Source: Methylobacter tundripaludum SV96
Lineage (GTDB): Bacteria > Pseudomonadota > Gammaproteobacteria > Methylococcales > Methylomonadaceae
Reading direction: 5' to 3'
DNA: 64,000 bases
Assembly: GCF_000190755.2 (NCBI RefSeq)
Contig: NZ_JH109154.1
Coordinates: 124,001-188,000, forward strand
Below the pieces are notes generated by a model. The model saw nothing but the letters and a program-made list of their open reading frames with translations. It did not search any database and was not told the DNA's origin. Position 1 is the first letter of the stretch. Every line of letters starts with the position of its first letter. This document shows positions 1-8,994 of this stretch, piece after piece. Position numbers and translations under genes: made by a program.

Positions 1-1
1 G

Positions 2-799
2 CAGGATCAGATTATCCCCGGTTGCGACAAGGATCTGGTCAGGCCGTTAATGCAGCGGATCAAAAAGCAATACGACAATATTTTTCTGGAAACCCAAGTA
101 ACAAATATTGAAGCGTTGCCGGAAGGCTTGAAAGTCAGCTTCAACGGTAAAGACGCTCCAGAAACCGATGTATTCAATAAAGTGCTGGTCGCAGTGGGCA
201 GACGGCCCAACGGTCATTTAATCGATGCCGACAAAGCCGGGGTTAATGTCGATGAGCGCGGCTTTATCAGCGTCGATAAACAACAGCGCAGTAACGTAAA
301 ACATATCTTTGCGATCGGCGATGTGGTGGGCAACCCGATGCTGGCACATAAAGCGTCGCATGAAGGTAAAATAGCGGCCGAAGTGATTGCCGGTATGGCG
401 ACCGAGTGGCGGGCCTTGACCATTCCTTCCGTCGCGTATACCGATCCTGAAATAGCCTGGATGGGCTTGACTGAGAATGCCGCTAAAGCGCAGGACATCG
501 CTTATGAAAAAGCGGCCTTCCCCTGGGCGGCCAGCGGTCGGTCATTAAGCATCGGGCGCAAGGAAGGCGTAACTAAATTGCTTAGCGACAAACAAACCGG
601 ACGCATTCTTGGCGCCGGTATCGTCGGCACTCATGCCGGTGAATTGATTGCGGAAGCCGTATTGGCGTTGGAGATGGGCGCGGGTGTTGAAGATTTGGCC
701 TTAACGGTTCATGCGCATCCTACCTTGGCCGAAACCCTGGGCTTTTCAGCAGAAATGATGGAAGGCACTATTACTGATTTATTTATTAAGAGACGATGA
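2..799 (+). CDS. lpdA: Dihydrolipoamide dehydrogenase, 3' part (5' end outside window)
   Basis: E3 flavoprotein of 2-oxoacid dehydrogenase complexes; it reoxidises dihydrolipoyl groups with NAD+. The reading frame is open from base 2, ahead of the first internal ATG at 50, so the gene is cut by the window edge. Visible are the end of the NAD-binding region, the second FAD contact (IFAIGDVVGNPMLAHKA) and the C-terminal dimerisation domain with the catalytic His-Glu pair in HAHPTLAE. The N-terminal FAD site and redox-active cysteines lie upstream. Its last bases overlap the next gene by 4 bp (ATGA), so the two are translationally coupled. Family assignment is firm; which 2-oxoacid complex it serves cannot be seen. 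Confidence 0.95.
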   Translation, partial: QDQIIPGCDKDLVRPLMQRIKKQYDNIFLETQVTNIEALPEGLKVSFNGKDAPETDVFNKVLVAVGRRPNGHLIDADKAGVNVDERGFISVDKQQRSNVKHIFAIGDVVGNPMLAHKASHEGKIAAEVIAGMATEWRALTIPSVAYTDPEIAWMGLTENAAKAQDIAYEKAAFPWAASGRSLSIGRKEGVTKLLSDKQTGRILGAGIVGTHAGELIAEAVLALEMGAGVEDLALTVHAHPTLAETLGFSAEMMEGTITDLFIKRR

Positions 800-1521
800 A
801 AGAACAATTATTGAACAAAAGCTTTATGACCAATTTCCTATCGGTTGCCGTCATCGGTGTCGGCTATGTGAGTCCTGTGCAACCGGAGTTGATCAAATCC
901 ATCGGCTTTTTCGCCCTTTCCGGAGCCATTACCAATTGGCTGGCCATTTACATGCTGTTTGAAAAAGTGCCTTATTTATACGGTTCCGGCGTGATACCGG
1001 CCCGGTTTGAAGAGTTTAAACTGTCCATTAAGCAGTTGATGATGGTGCAGTTTTTTACCGCAAACAACATCGAACAGTTTATTGAAAACGAGGAACAACA
1101 AGGCAAAAACCTGCTGAATCTGGAACCTTTGCTGAATGCAGTCGATTATGACAAGGTTTACGAAGGCTTGGTGTCTTCGATTATGGGCTCTTCTTTTGGC
1201 GGTATGTTGATGATGATGGGCGGCGAAGAAGCGCTGGTACCGTTAAAAGAACCGTTTACCGAAAAAATGAAAATCACCTTGACCGAAATGGTCGAGTCCG
1301 ACCGCTTTAAATCCGCATTGAAGCAAGGTCTGGATGCCCACAAAATCGGCGGCGACATTGTCGGTAAAATCGAATCAGTGATCGACAAGCGCCTGAATGA
1401 ATTAACCCCGCAGCTGGTCAAGGAAATGGTTCAGGCTATCATCCGTCAGCATCTGGGTTGGCTGGTTGTTTGGGGTGGTATTTTCGGCGGCTTGATGGGC
1501 GCATTATTCGATTTTGCCTGA
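796..1521 (+). CDS. DUF445 family membrane protein
   Basis: A 241-residue protein of the DUF445 family with no established biochemical role. It has hydrophobic segments near the N-terminus (about residues 13-55, including the family-typical GAITNWLAIYMLF stretch) and one at the very C-terminus (LVVWGGIFGGLMGALF). The middle is a soluble, mostly helical domain. The start overlaps the lpdA stop by 4 bp and the stop overlaps the next start by one base (TGATG), so it sits in the middle of a tight three-gene operon. The family call is clear; function is unknown. Confidence 0.85.
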   Translation: MKEQLLNKSFMTNFLSVAVIGVGYVSPVQPELIKSIGFFALSGAITNWLAIYMLFEKVPYLYGSGVIPARFEEFKLSIKQLMMVQFFTANNIEQFIENEEQQGKNLLNLEPLLNAVDYDKVYEGLVSSIMGSSFGGMLMMMGGEEALVPLKEPFTEKMKITLTEMVESDRFKSALKQGLDAHKIGGDIVGKIESVIDKRLNELTPQLVKEMVQAIIRQHLGWLVVWGGIFGGLMGALFDFA

Positions 1522-2285
1522 TGGAAACCATGGAACTGGCTTTTGAGGAATTCGGCGACCCGGATAATAGCCCGCTGATTATCCTGCATGGCTTTTTTGC
1601 CTCGTCGCGTAACTGGCGGCAGATAGCTCAAAGACTGTCTGCCCGGTTTCATGTTTATGTGCCGGACATGCGCAATCATGGGGTATCATCGCATCATCCG
1701 TTAATGGATTATCCGTCCATGGCCGCTGATTTGTTGCGGTTTATTGATGACCGCGGCTTGGAAACAGTCAGCTTGCTGGGGCACAGCATGGGCGGCAAGG
1801 TAGCCATGTGGTTTGCGCTTACAGCTCCGGACAGGGTCAATAAGCTGATTGTGGCTGATATTGCCCCGGTCAGCTACAAACACAGCTTTGATAACACCGT
1901 CCTGGCGTTAAAAACGCTGCCGCTGGCTGAAATCAATAACCGTAAACAGGCCGAAACACTGCTTGCGTCGCGCATACCCGAACTCAGTTATCGCCAATTT
2001 TTGTTGCAAAATCTTATTTTAAAAGACGGCAAATATTGTTGGCGGATCGATCTGGATATTTTTCACAGGATGGCGCCCAATATCGCAGCCTTTCCCAATG
2101 CCGATCATTTAGCGCCGTTTACCGGCAAGGCCTTGTTTATCGCAGGAGGCGATTCAGACTTCGTTAAGCTGGAGGATATAAAATCATTATTCCCAGAGGC
2201 GGCTTTCAGCACCATAGCCGACGCCGGACATTGGCTGCATGTTCAACAACCGGATGTTTTTACAACACTGGTTGAAAGTTTTTAG
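1521..2285 (+). CDS. Alpha/beta fold hydrolase (YbfF-like esterase)
   Basis: A 254-residue alpha/beta hydrolase resembling the YbfF esterase group. Visible are the oxyanion-region HGFFASSRNW, the nucleophile elbow GHSMGG with Ser89, an acid candidate in the GGDSDF loop and the catalytic histidine in DAGHWLH. No signal peptide is seen, so it is probably cytoplasmic. The start is the ATG that shares a base with the DUF445 stop; an upstream in-frame extension would overlap DUF445 by 63 bp and is unlikely. The substrate cannot be predicted. The operon ends here, followed by hairpins. Confidence 0.88.
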   Translation: METMELAFEEFGDPDNSPLIILHGFFASSRNWRQIAQRLSARFHVYVPDMRNHGVSSHHPLMDYPSMAADLLRFIDDRGLETVSLLGHSMGGKVAMWFALTAPDRVNKLIVADIAPVSYKHSFDNTVLALKTLPLAEINNRKQAETLLASRIPELSYRQFLLQNLILKDGKYCWRIDLDIFHRMAPNIAAFPNADHLAPFTGKALFIAGGDSDFVKLEDIKSLFPEAAFSTIADAGHWLHVQQPDVFTTLVESF

Positions 2286-2302
2286 CTTGAAATGAAAATA
2301 TA

Positions 2303-2319
2303 GGGCGATTTCATCGCCC
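2303..2319. other. Short perfect hairpin after the hydrolase gene
   Basis: GGGCGAT-TTC-ATCGCCC, a perfect 7-bp stem with a 3-base loop, 17 bases after the stop codon. It is followed by an A-run, so it would act as an intrinsic terminator only for leftward transcription. For the rightward operon it may stabilise the 3' end. Confidence 0.5.
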
Positions 2320-2350
2320 AAAAAATCGCTCTTTTAAGAGGGCAGGGATG

Positions 2351-2380
2351 ATCAAATGCTGCGTCCAGCATTTGATTTTT
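2351..2380 (+). terminator. Rho-independent terminator of the lpdA operon
   Basis: ATCAAATGCTG-CGTC-CAGCATTTGAT is a perfect 11-bp stem with a 4-base loop ending in a run of five T. It lies between the hydrolase and galU and would separate the two transcription units. Confidence 0.75.
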
Positions 2381-2400
2381 AATGATATGTATTGTCGAGA

Positions 2401-3291
2401 ATGTCTCAGATGAATCAAAAAATAAGAAAAGCAGTTTTTCCGGTTGCGGGTCTCGGAACCCGTTTTTTACCCGCTACCAAAGCCAGCCCCAAGGAAATGT
2501 TGCCGGTTGTGGACAAGCCCTTGATTCAGTATTGCGTTGAAGAAGCGGTAGCTGCGGGTATTGATACGATGATCTTTGTAACGGGCCGGACCAAAAACGT
2601 GATCATGGATCACTTTGACAAGGCCTACGAGTTGGAAAATGAACTGACTACCCGTGGCAAGACCGAAATATTGAAAATGGTTCGGGAGATGATGCCGCCG
2701 AATGTGTCATTCGTGTTTATTCGTCAGCCTGAGGCATTGGGACTGGGTCATGCGGTGCTTTGCGCCAAGTCTGTCGTTGGCGATGAGCCGTTTGCCGTTA
2801 TCCTGGCGGACGACTTGATTTCGAATCGTAACGGCGATGGCTGTATGGCTCAAATGGTCGAGCAATACGATAAAAATCAGTGCAGCATATTAGGCGTAGA
2901 GAGAGTAAATTCCCAGGAAACCGATAAATACGGCATTGTCAAAACCAAGGAAGTATCCCCCTCGGTAGGCCGGGTTGAGCTGATTATTGAAAAGCCTGCT
3001 CCTGAGCATGCTCCGTCAAACCTCGGGGTGGTCGGACGCTATATTTTAACGCCTGCGATTTTTGAGAAAATTGAAGCAACGGAACGCGGCGCCGGCGGCG
3101 AAATTCAGCTGACCGATGCTATTGCCGCATTGATGACTGATGAACAGGTATTGGCCTATGAGTTTGAAGGCAAACGTTATGATTGCGGATCAAAACTCGG
3201 TTATTTGCAGGCTACCGTTGAACACGGCTTGACGCATGCAGAGTTGAAAGGTGATTTTCTGAATTATTTAAAGAATTTGGTTCTCGATTAA
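2401..3291 (+). CDS. galU: UTP--glucose-1-phosphate uridylyltransferase
   Basis: Makes UDP-glucose from UTP and glucose-1-phosphate, a precursor for polysaccharide, lipopolysaccharide and osmolyte synthesis. The nucleotidyltransferase signature GLGTRFLPATKASPKEM is at the N-terminus, followed by LADDLI (metal-binding Asp), VEKP-type sugar site (IIEKPAPEHAP) and GGEIQLTDAI. Length near 296 residues is normal for bacterial GalU. Starts at 2401 or 2410 are possible; a TTG nine bases earlier is also in frame, and no strong ribosome-binding site decides. The stop overlaps the convergent ATP-grasp-like gene by 4 bp. Assignment is firm. Confidence 0.96.
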   Translation: MSQMNQKIRKAVFPVAGLGTRFLPATKASPKEMLPVVDKPLIQYCVEEAVAAGIDTMIFVTGRTKNVIMDHFDKAYELENELTTRGKTEILKMVREMMPPNVSFVFIRQPEALGLGHAVLCAKSVVGDEPFAVILADDLISNRNGDGCMAQMVEQYDKNQCSILGVERVNSQETDKYGIVKTKEVSPSVGRVELIIEKPAPEHAPSNLGVVGRYILTPAIFEKIEATERGAGGEIQLTDAIAALMTDEQVLAYEFEGKRYDCGSKLGYLQATVEHGLTHAELKGDFLNYLKNLVLD

Positions 3292-4622
3292 GTTAGCGCA
3301 AGGGCGACCGACCGGTCGCCCTTGCCGTCGTCTGAAATCACCACAACCCCGGCAAAACCGCTGCCTGGCGTGCGAAAATTGGTAGTTTGTCCCTGATATA
3401 AACGAGCGCTGGTCAACTGCGCCTGCGCCCTGTAAACATACTGCCTCAGATCAAGTTTAAGATCGACCATTTCATTTTCCACTTTCAATTGCCGTTCGGT
3501 AGGCCGCACCAAGGCCTGTGCCACATAATTCCCCTGTAGAACAATCTCACCGAATACTCGTTTGGTCACCCCGTCGCCCCGGTATGCGGCTTTGCTGCCG
3601 TAGCCTTTGGCCGGTTTGAAAAACAGATGCTTGCGCGCAGCCCATAAGGCTTCTGCGTCCTCCTTATGTACGCAATCGGTGTGGGCAATGCCGCCAAGAA
3701 GCAGCGCCCTGGTTTCAACGGCAACCCCCAACTCCCGCAACGCGGTTTCATCAGTCAATATCGCCAGATTTCTTTTATCTGCGTATAGCGCATGGGCTCT
3801 TGGATGGGGCGTGACCACGACTGCTTCAGCCAGGTAGGCCTCACGCAATGGTTTTAGCGCTCCAGCTTCCAGTCCGAAGTCGGTCAAGCGGTTGTAAACG
3901 AGATCGATAGGCATATCGCCATGCCAAAGAGCTCCGTCGCGGTAATCAAGCTCGGAAGGATCGCAAATAACGGTATTGATATTGTTTTGCTCGAACAGTT
4001 TTTTGAACAGTAAAAACTCCGGCAGCATGAATTGGGTCGGCGGATTTTCATCAACGATAGCGATTGAATGTAAGGGCCGTTGACCGCGTTCGGATTGCCA
4101 TTCTTCAAGAAACATCGCCATAAACGCCTGTTCCGGATTTTGGACCGCGGACGCATTCAGTCCGGCCGAATCGCAACAGGCTGTTTGCGCCCGAATCAGG
4201 ATGGCATTAAGCAACGCGCCTCCGGCATTACTGTTTATCTCAATTAATTGCGGACCTTTAGGGCTTAAATGAAAGTCATAGCCGAAAAAAACGCCGTGCG
4301 CTTTGGGAATAAATTGCGCCGCACCGGGTGCGTAAGCCAGAACGCGTTGCTGATAAGCTGGCATCGCGATAACACTTTCTATGGCGGTAATAATGTCGCG
4401 CTGGCTGCGTATGTTGCTTTCAGCGACAACAACTAAAGCTTCGGCGAATTGGTGAGGGCGCTCTTCAATGAGCATCCGGTACAACAAATCATCATCCAGT
4501 TGTTGCCGTAATGCTTTACGCATGGCGTCCCTGTCGAGTGAAAGGTAACGGCATTCGGCGTTGCGTTGATCTATCAATTGAGTGGATTCATGCTCGGTGG
4601 CGACTTGAGGAAGTGGGGTCAT
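3288..4622 (-). CDS. Conserved hypothetical, ATP-grasp-like ligase
   Basis: A 444-residue protein without a named homologue that I recognise. Features suggest an ATP-grasp ligase: LIEINSNAGGALLN looks like the metal-binding Glu/Asn strand, and HLFFKPAKGYGSKAAYRGDG looks like the lysine and glycine-rich nucleotide loop. The metal strand precedes the lysine/loop region, the reverse of the usual order, which would suggest a circular permutation. No signal peptide or membrane segment is seen. It converges on galU with a 4-bp overlap and is divergent from the SulP gene across a 303-bp spacer with a perfect inverted repeat. Peptide or amine ligation is a guess; substrate unknown. Confidence 0.6.
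   Translation of the reverse strand: MTPLPQVATEHESTQLIDQRNAECRYLSLDRDAMRKALRQQLDDDLLYRMLIEERPHQFAEALVVVAESNIRSQRDIITAIESVIAMPAYQQRVLAYAPGAAQFIPKAHGVFFGYDFHLSPKGPQLIEINSNAGGALLNAILIRAQTACCDSAGLNASAVQNPEQAFMAMFLEEWQSERGQRPLHSIAIVDENPPTQFMLPEFLLFKKLFEQNNINTVICDPSELDYRDGALWHGDMPIDLVYNRLTDFGLEAGALKPLREAYLAEAVVVTPHPRAHALYADKRNLAILTDETALRELGVAVETRALLLGGIAHTDCVHKEDAEALWAARKHLFFKPAKGYGSKAAYRGDGVTKRVFGEIVLQGNYVAQALVRPTERQLKVENEMVDLKLDLRQYVYRAQAQLTSARLYQGQTTNFRTPGSGFAGVVVISDDGKGDRSVALALT
3298..3325 (+). terminator. GC-rich hairpin after galU, inside the convergent gene
   Basis: GCAAGGGCGACC-GACC-GGTCGCCCTTGC is a perfect 12-bp stem seven bases after the galU stop. It lies within the last codons of the opposite-strand gene. 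It lacks a T-tract, so it may be a bidirectional block or mRNA stabiliser rather than a classical terminator. Confidence 0.5.
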
Positions 4623-4925
4623 TCAAATTTTATATGTTGTTGGGCTACTGTATACGACGGGATTAGCCGACAGATTATTACAGAAAAGCCCTGTCTTGTA
4701 GAGCAGTGCAGTCAATAAGGGGTTAACGCCAAAAATATCAGATCGTTTTTTCTGCACCGGTGCAAAACAACAACGGATCGGTTGTTTTGCACCCTCCTAT
4801 TTCTTATTTACGACCTGGCAATAAAAATACTGATAATTAAAATCAATTGGTTATAAGTAAAAAATCAGTTGGCACGGTTATCGCTTATGACTCGTTAGAA
4901 CCTTTTTATAATTACGAGGATTTGT
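4623..4925. promoter_or_regulatory. Divergent intergenic region between the ATP-grasp-like gene and SulP
   Basis: 303 bp separating two divergently transcribed genes, so it must hold both promoters. Its one strong feature is the perfect inverted repeat at 4759-4793. The stretch next to the SulP start is AT-rich. I cannot place -35/-10 elements with confidence. Confidence 0.55.
4759..4793. promoter_or_regulatory. Perfect 13-bp inverted repeat, candidate operator
   Basis: GGTGCAAAACAAC, a 9-base spacer, then GTTGTTTTGCACC. The arms match perfectly and are followed by no T-tract, so a terminator is unlikely. An overlapping small palindrome GCACCGGTGC abuts the left arm. Placement between divergent genes fits a dimeric regulator site controlling the SulP/Hyf-like block or the leftward gene. 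Confidence 0.5.
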
Positions 4926-6611
4926 ATGAGTGAACCATCCCTGTCAGAGTTACCAAAGTCCGGTTTAGCCGGTTTAAAAGAAAACTGGCGTAGCGATTTA
5001 TTGTCCGGTTTTCTGGTTTTTCTTATTGCCCTGCCGCTGTGCCTGGGTATATCGATGGCTTCCGGTTTTCCGCCATCGGCCGGTATTATCACGGCTATTA
5101 TCGGAGGGATGCTGGTTTCGCGTATCAACGGGTCGTTTATAACCATTAACGGCCCGGCCGCCGGCTTGATCGTGGTGGTGTTAAGTGCGGTGCAGGAACT
5201 GGGCGAAGGCGATGCGATGGCAGGTTATCGTTATGCCTTGGCGGCCATCGTGGTTGCCAGTGTAATACAAATTTTAATGGGCGTGTTTAAAGCCGGACGG
5301 TTAAGTTCGTTTTTCCCGGCATCGGTGGTACATGGCATGCTGGCGGCTATCGGCATCATTATTATGGCTAAACAGATCCATGTCATGCTGGGAACTACGC
5401 CGGAGAAAGGCAGTAGTCTGTTTTCGACTATCGCGCAAATCCCGCATAGCCTTCTGAATCTTAATCATGAAATTGCTATTATCGGTTTTACCGGATTGGC
5501 GATATTGATTATTTGGTCGATATTGAAAAACCCGACTTTAAAGATGATTCCGGCGCCGCTTATTGTGGTGTTGGCTGGAATGGGCTTGGCGCGGTATTTT
5601 GATCTGGAACATGAGCACATGTATTTGTTCCTGCCGGATGCGCATTTTTTACCGCATCATGAAGAAACCGTCGGACCGAAATTTTTGGTCGCGATTTCCG
5701 AAAATTTTATGTCCAGCTTTTATTTTCCCGACTTTTCAAAATTCGCCACCGTAGAGTTTTGGGAAGCCGTTATCAGTATCAGCTTGGTTGGTAGTCTGGA
5801 GAGTTTGCTTAGCGCCATGGCGGTCGATAAACTTGATCCGTATAAGCGCCATTCCAATCTTGATCGTGACTTAACAGCGGTCGGTGCGGGTAATCTGGTG
5901 GCCGGATTGATCGGCGGCTTGCCGATGATTGCCGAGATCGTGCGTAGTTCGGCAAACGTGAACAACGGGGCAAAAACCCAGTGGGCCAACTTCTTTCACG
6001 GCAGTTTTATGTTGTTGTTCGTGGTGTTGTTCCCGAGGCTGATTCATAGCATTCCCCTGGCTGCATTGGCGGCATTGTTGGTCTATACCGGTTTTCGCCT
6101 GGCCTCGCCCAAAGAGTTCGCTAAAGTCATGGGCGTTGGTAAAGAACAGTTGTTTATGTTCGTTGTTACGATTATCGGTGTGTTGGCGACCGATTTATTA
6201 ATCGGCGTCGCTATAGGTATCGTCACCAAATTTACTATCCATATGCTGCGCGGTGTCAGGCTAAATAACCTGTTCAAGATTCATTTTGTTATTGAACCCA
6301 AAAATGCCGATTCTGTTGTAGTATCGATAGTCGGCGCTGCCATTTTCTCCAACTTTATGTCATTGAAGACTGCTTTAGCCAATCTGGAGAACGGCAAAAC
6401 AGTTATCTTTCAATTGAACAATGCGTACCTGATCGATCATACCGTGATGGAGTTCATTCATGATTTTCAGCATAACTATGAAGGGCAGGGAGGACAGTGT
6501 CAGTTTATAGGAATGGAATATCATGATACCTTCTCAGAACACCCTTTGGCGGTGCGCAGAATGAAACGCAACAACATGAGCCGTCGTAAAAGCGATCATT
6601 ATGGCGTATAG
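4926..6611 (+). CDS. SulP family inorganic anion transporter with STAS domain
   Basis: A 561-residue membrane transporter of the SulP/SLC26 family, which carries sulfate, bicarbonate or dicarboxylates. The hydrophobic part covers roughly residues 20-430, with the early LPLCLGISMASGFPPSAGI and INGPAAGLIVVVLSA segments typical of SulP transmembrane helices 1 and 3. A C-terminal STAS domain follows (about 435-540). GAGGA sits 8 bases before the ATG. Downstream is the Hyf-like operon on the same strand, separated by 259 bp holding a repeat. Some bacterial SulP proteins, such as BicA, are sodium-dependent bicarbonate carriers; that role fits the context but substrate residues cannot be judged by eye. 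Confidence 0.92.
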   Translation: MSEPSLSELPKSGLAGLKENWRSDLLSGFLVFLIALPLCLGISMASGFPPSAGIITAIIGGMLVSRINGSFITINGPAAGLIVVVLSAVQELGEGDAMAGYRYALAAIVVASVIQILMGVFKAGRLSSFFPASVVHGMLAAIGIIIMAKQIHVMLGTTPEKGSSLFSTIAQIPHSLLNLNHEIAIIGFTGLAILIIWSILKNPTLKMIPAPLIVVLAGMGLARYFDLEHEHMYLFLPDAHFLPHHEETVGPKFLVAISENFMSSFYFPDFSKFATVEFWEAVISISLVGSLESLLSAMAVDKLDPYKRHSNLDRDLTAVGAGNLVAGLIGGLPMIAEIVRSSANVNNGAKTQWANFFHGSFMLLFVVLFPRLIHSIPLAALAALLVYTGFRLASPKEFAKVMGVGKEQLFMFVVTIIGVLATDLLIGVAIGIVTKFTIHMLRGVRLNNLFKIHFVIEPKNADSVVVSIVGAAIFSNFMSLKTALANLENGKTVIFQLNNAYLIDHTVMEFIHDFQHNYEGQGGQCQFIGMEYHDTFSEHPLAVRRMKRNNMSRRKSDHYGV

Positions 6612-6627
6612 GGCGGTTCCTGATGCT

Positions 6628-6785
6628 GGAGTGCAGGCTTTGTCTACATGGATGTAGGTAAGGGGCGTGAGCACGACTGCATGGATGCAGGAGGTAGAGC
6701 AACGCAGGGAGCTGTTGCCGAGGAGCGGAAGCTTCGCCTGCAGATTTTCGATACATTGCCAACGGGCAAGCGAAGCTTGCACTCC
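6628..6785. repeat. Composite inverted repeat between SulP and hyfB
   Basis: The 158-bp segment starts GGAGTGCAGGCTTTG and ends CGAAGCTTGCACTCC, forming imperfect terminal inverted repeats. The same arms occur as a minimal 44-bp palindrome at 50566-50609. Inside lies a module around GACTGCATGGATGCAGGAGG (6675-6694) that recurs within the IS3 transposase gene at 38386-38435. It fills most of the 259-bp gap before hyfB and probably moved in as a non-autonomous element. Confidence 0.7.
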
Positions 6786-6870
6786 TGTTATGCGGCGAAC
6801 GGCAATAGCACGGTTTGCTAACTTACAGGCAAGTGCGTTGAAGTGTGTTTATCAATAGAGTGAGAATTCC

Positions 6871-8994
6871 ATGATTCTTGTATTAGCTTATAGCGCTGTT
6901 CTGCTAAGTTTTTTTTCCGGCTTGCTGGGACTGATGATGCATCAGCGTCGGCATATACTGCTGTTTAGTCAGCATTGGTTTAAAAAATTCCCTAGCGACA
7001 ATAGTAGTCAGTCTGTGCTTACCGGCTGTCTGGAAGCACGGCGGTTTCCGGTTTTGTTACGGCAAGCCGTGTTTGTTTTACTGGGTTTGTCCGGTGTTTT
7101 TGCGGTATTGGCCGGATTGAGCGTGTTGATCGGTAAGGAGGTGGTTACCGATCAACTCAGTCTGGGGCTGCCTTGGTTGCCGTGGCATGTTCGTTTTGAC
7201 TGCTTGTCCGGCTTTTTCTTTTTAATCGTCGGTATTGCGGTGAGTGCGGTCAGTCTTTACGGACCGGGCTATGTGAACAGCTATCAGGAAAACCAGCATC
7301 CTTTTGCAATCTTGAGCTTATTCACCGGTCTGTTTGTTGCCGGGATGTTGCTGGTGCTGTTGGCCGATGACGCATTCTTTTTCATGATTGCCTGGGAGTT
7401 GATGTCGGTCGCCAGTTATTTTTTGGTGGCGTTCCAGCATGAAAACTCAGCCAATCGCCGCGCCGCTTTTCTTTATTTACTGATGGCAGAAGTCGGTGCA
7501 TTGGCCATTATTCTGGGCTTTGGCGTACTGGCCAGCTTTTCCGACGGCTTTACCTTCGATGCCTTGCGTGCGTCGCACTTGTCGACAACCTGGGCAAGCA
7601 TCGCCTTTATGTTGGCACTATTGGGTTTCGGTATGAAAGCCGGGATTGTCCCTGTGCATGTCTGGCTGCCGGAAGCGCATCCGGTTGCGCCTTCGCATAT
7701 TTCCGCGTTGATGAGCGGCGTGATGCTGAAGGTCGCACTTTATGGGCTGATCCGTTTTTGCTTCGATTTGATCGGCGACGTGCAATGGCAGTGGGGCGTG
7801 GTGTTGCTGATACTGGGTACTATCTCCGCGCTGGGCGGTATTTTGTACGCGATGATGCAGCCCAATTTAAAACGCCTTCTGGCCTACAGTTCGGTCGAAA
7901 ACATCGGCATAATTTTTATGGTGCTGGGTCTGTCGATGATTTTTATGTCCAACGGTCATCCGCAGCTGGCAGCGCTGGGTTTTTTGGCGGCGCTGTTTCA
8001 TGCCTTCAACCATGCGCTGTTCAAGAACCTGCTGTTTCTTGGGGCCGGTATGATTCATCACCAAACCCATGAGTTAAATATCGACATGATGGGCGGGCTG
8101 ATTAAAAAGATGCCGAAAACCAGTGTGTTGTTTTTGATCGGTTGCATGAGTATCTCGTCATTACCGTTGTTTAACGGCTTCGTTTCGGAATGGCTGGCAT
8201 TTCAGACCGCATTGCAGGTCGATGTGCTGGACAATGGCGTATTGCGCAGTTTGATACCCGTCGCCGCCGCTGCATTAGCGCTGACGGCGGCATTGGCGGC
8301 CGCCTGTTTTGTCAAAGTATTCGGCTTGATCTTTTTGGGTCAACCCCGGTCCCATCATTGCGATAAAGCGCATGAAGTCCAGGACAAAGGCATGCTGGCA
8401 GGCCCTGCGCTACTGGCCGGATTGTGCTTTTTGTTCGGCATTTTCCCCGGTCCGGTCATCAGCCTGATCAACGGCGTTTCCGGGCAATTGTTAGGCGAGA
8501 CTTTGCCGAATGACGCGGCGTTAGGCTGGTTGTGGCTGGCACCGGTTTCGGCTAATCAAGCGTCTTATGCTCCCCCATTGGTTTTGATCGGTGCGCTGAT
8601 TGCCGGCTGCATCAGTTTTTGGTATCTGCGGCGTAATCCGGCAACGGCGTTGCGCATCTCTGAAACCTGGGATTGCGGTTTCGGCGGATTAACGCCCCGT
8701 ATGCAATACAGCAGCAGCGCTTTTACCATGCCATTCCGGCGGATTTTCGCCAAAGTCTGGATTATTGACGAGCAGATCGATAAAGACATGCAAGGCGCAA
8801 TGAATCAGGACGTGGCGGCCGTTCATTATCACTTGCAGATTCAGGATCATAGCTGGCCGCGTTTGTATCATCCGATTGAACACGCGGTAAACAAATTAGC
8901 CCAATTAGTGGGACGTATTCAAACGGGAAATATCCGGGTTTATCTGGGTTATTCGTTTGCAACTTTACTATTACTGTTATGGGTGATCAGCTGA
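6871..8994 (+). CDS. hyfB: Hydrogenase-4-like antiporter subunit (HyfB/NuoL type)
   Basis: A 707-residue polytopic membrane protein of the Mrp-antiporter/NuoL/HyfB class, the ion-translocating type of subunit. Conserved charged residues of the proton path are visible: Glu in FFFMIAWELMSVASY, the Lys of the LMSGVMLKVALYG helix after HVWLPEAHPVAPSHISA, and Lys in HALFKNLLFLGAG. It opens the operon hyfB-C-E-F-G-I. Its stop overlaps the hyfC start by one base (TGATG). The symbol follows the closest E. coli subunit; the complex as a whole is not a hydrogenase (see hyfG). Confidence 0.9.
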   Translation: MILVLAYSAVLLSFFSGLLGLMMHQRRHILLFSQHWFKKFPSDNSSQSVLTGCLEARRFPVLLRQAVFVLLGLSGVFAVLAGLSVLIGKEVVTDQLSLGLPWLPWHVRFDCLSGFFFLIVGIAVSAVSLYGPGYVNSYQENQHPFAILSLFTGLFVAGMLLVLLADDAFFFMIAWELMSVASYFLVAFQHENSANRRAAFLYLLMAEVGALAIILGFGVLASFSDGFTFDALRASHLSTTWASIAFMLALLGFGMKAGIVPVHVWLPEAHPVAPSHISALMSGVMLKVALYGLIRFCFDLIGDVQWQWGVVLLILGTISALGGILYAMMQPNLKRLLAYSSVENIGIIFMVLGLSMIFMSNGHPQLAALGFLAALFHAFNHALFKNLLFLGAGMIHHQTHELNIDMMGGLIKKMPKTSVLFLIGCMSISSLPLFNGFVSEWLAFQTALQVDVLDNGVLRSLIPVAAAALALTAALAAACFVKVFGLIFLGQPRSHHCDKAHEVQDKGMLAGPALLAGLCFLFGIFPGPVISLINGVSGQLLGETLPNDAALGWLWLAPVSANQASYAPPLVLIGALIAGCISFWYLRRNPATALRISETWDCGFGGLTPRMQYSSSAFTMPFRRIFAKVWIIDEQIDKDMQGAMNQDVAAVHYHLQIQDHSWPRLYHPIEHAVNKLAQLVGRIQTGNIRVYLGYSFATLLLLLWVIS

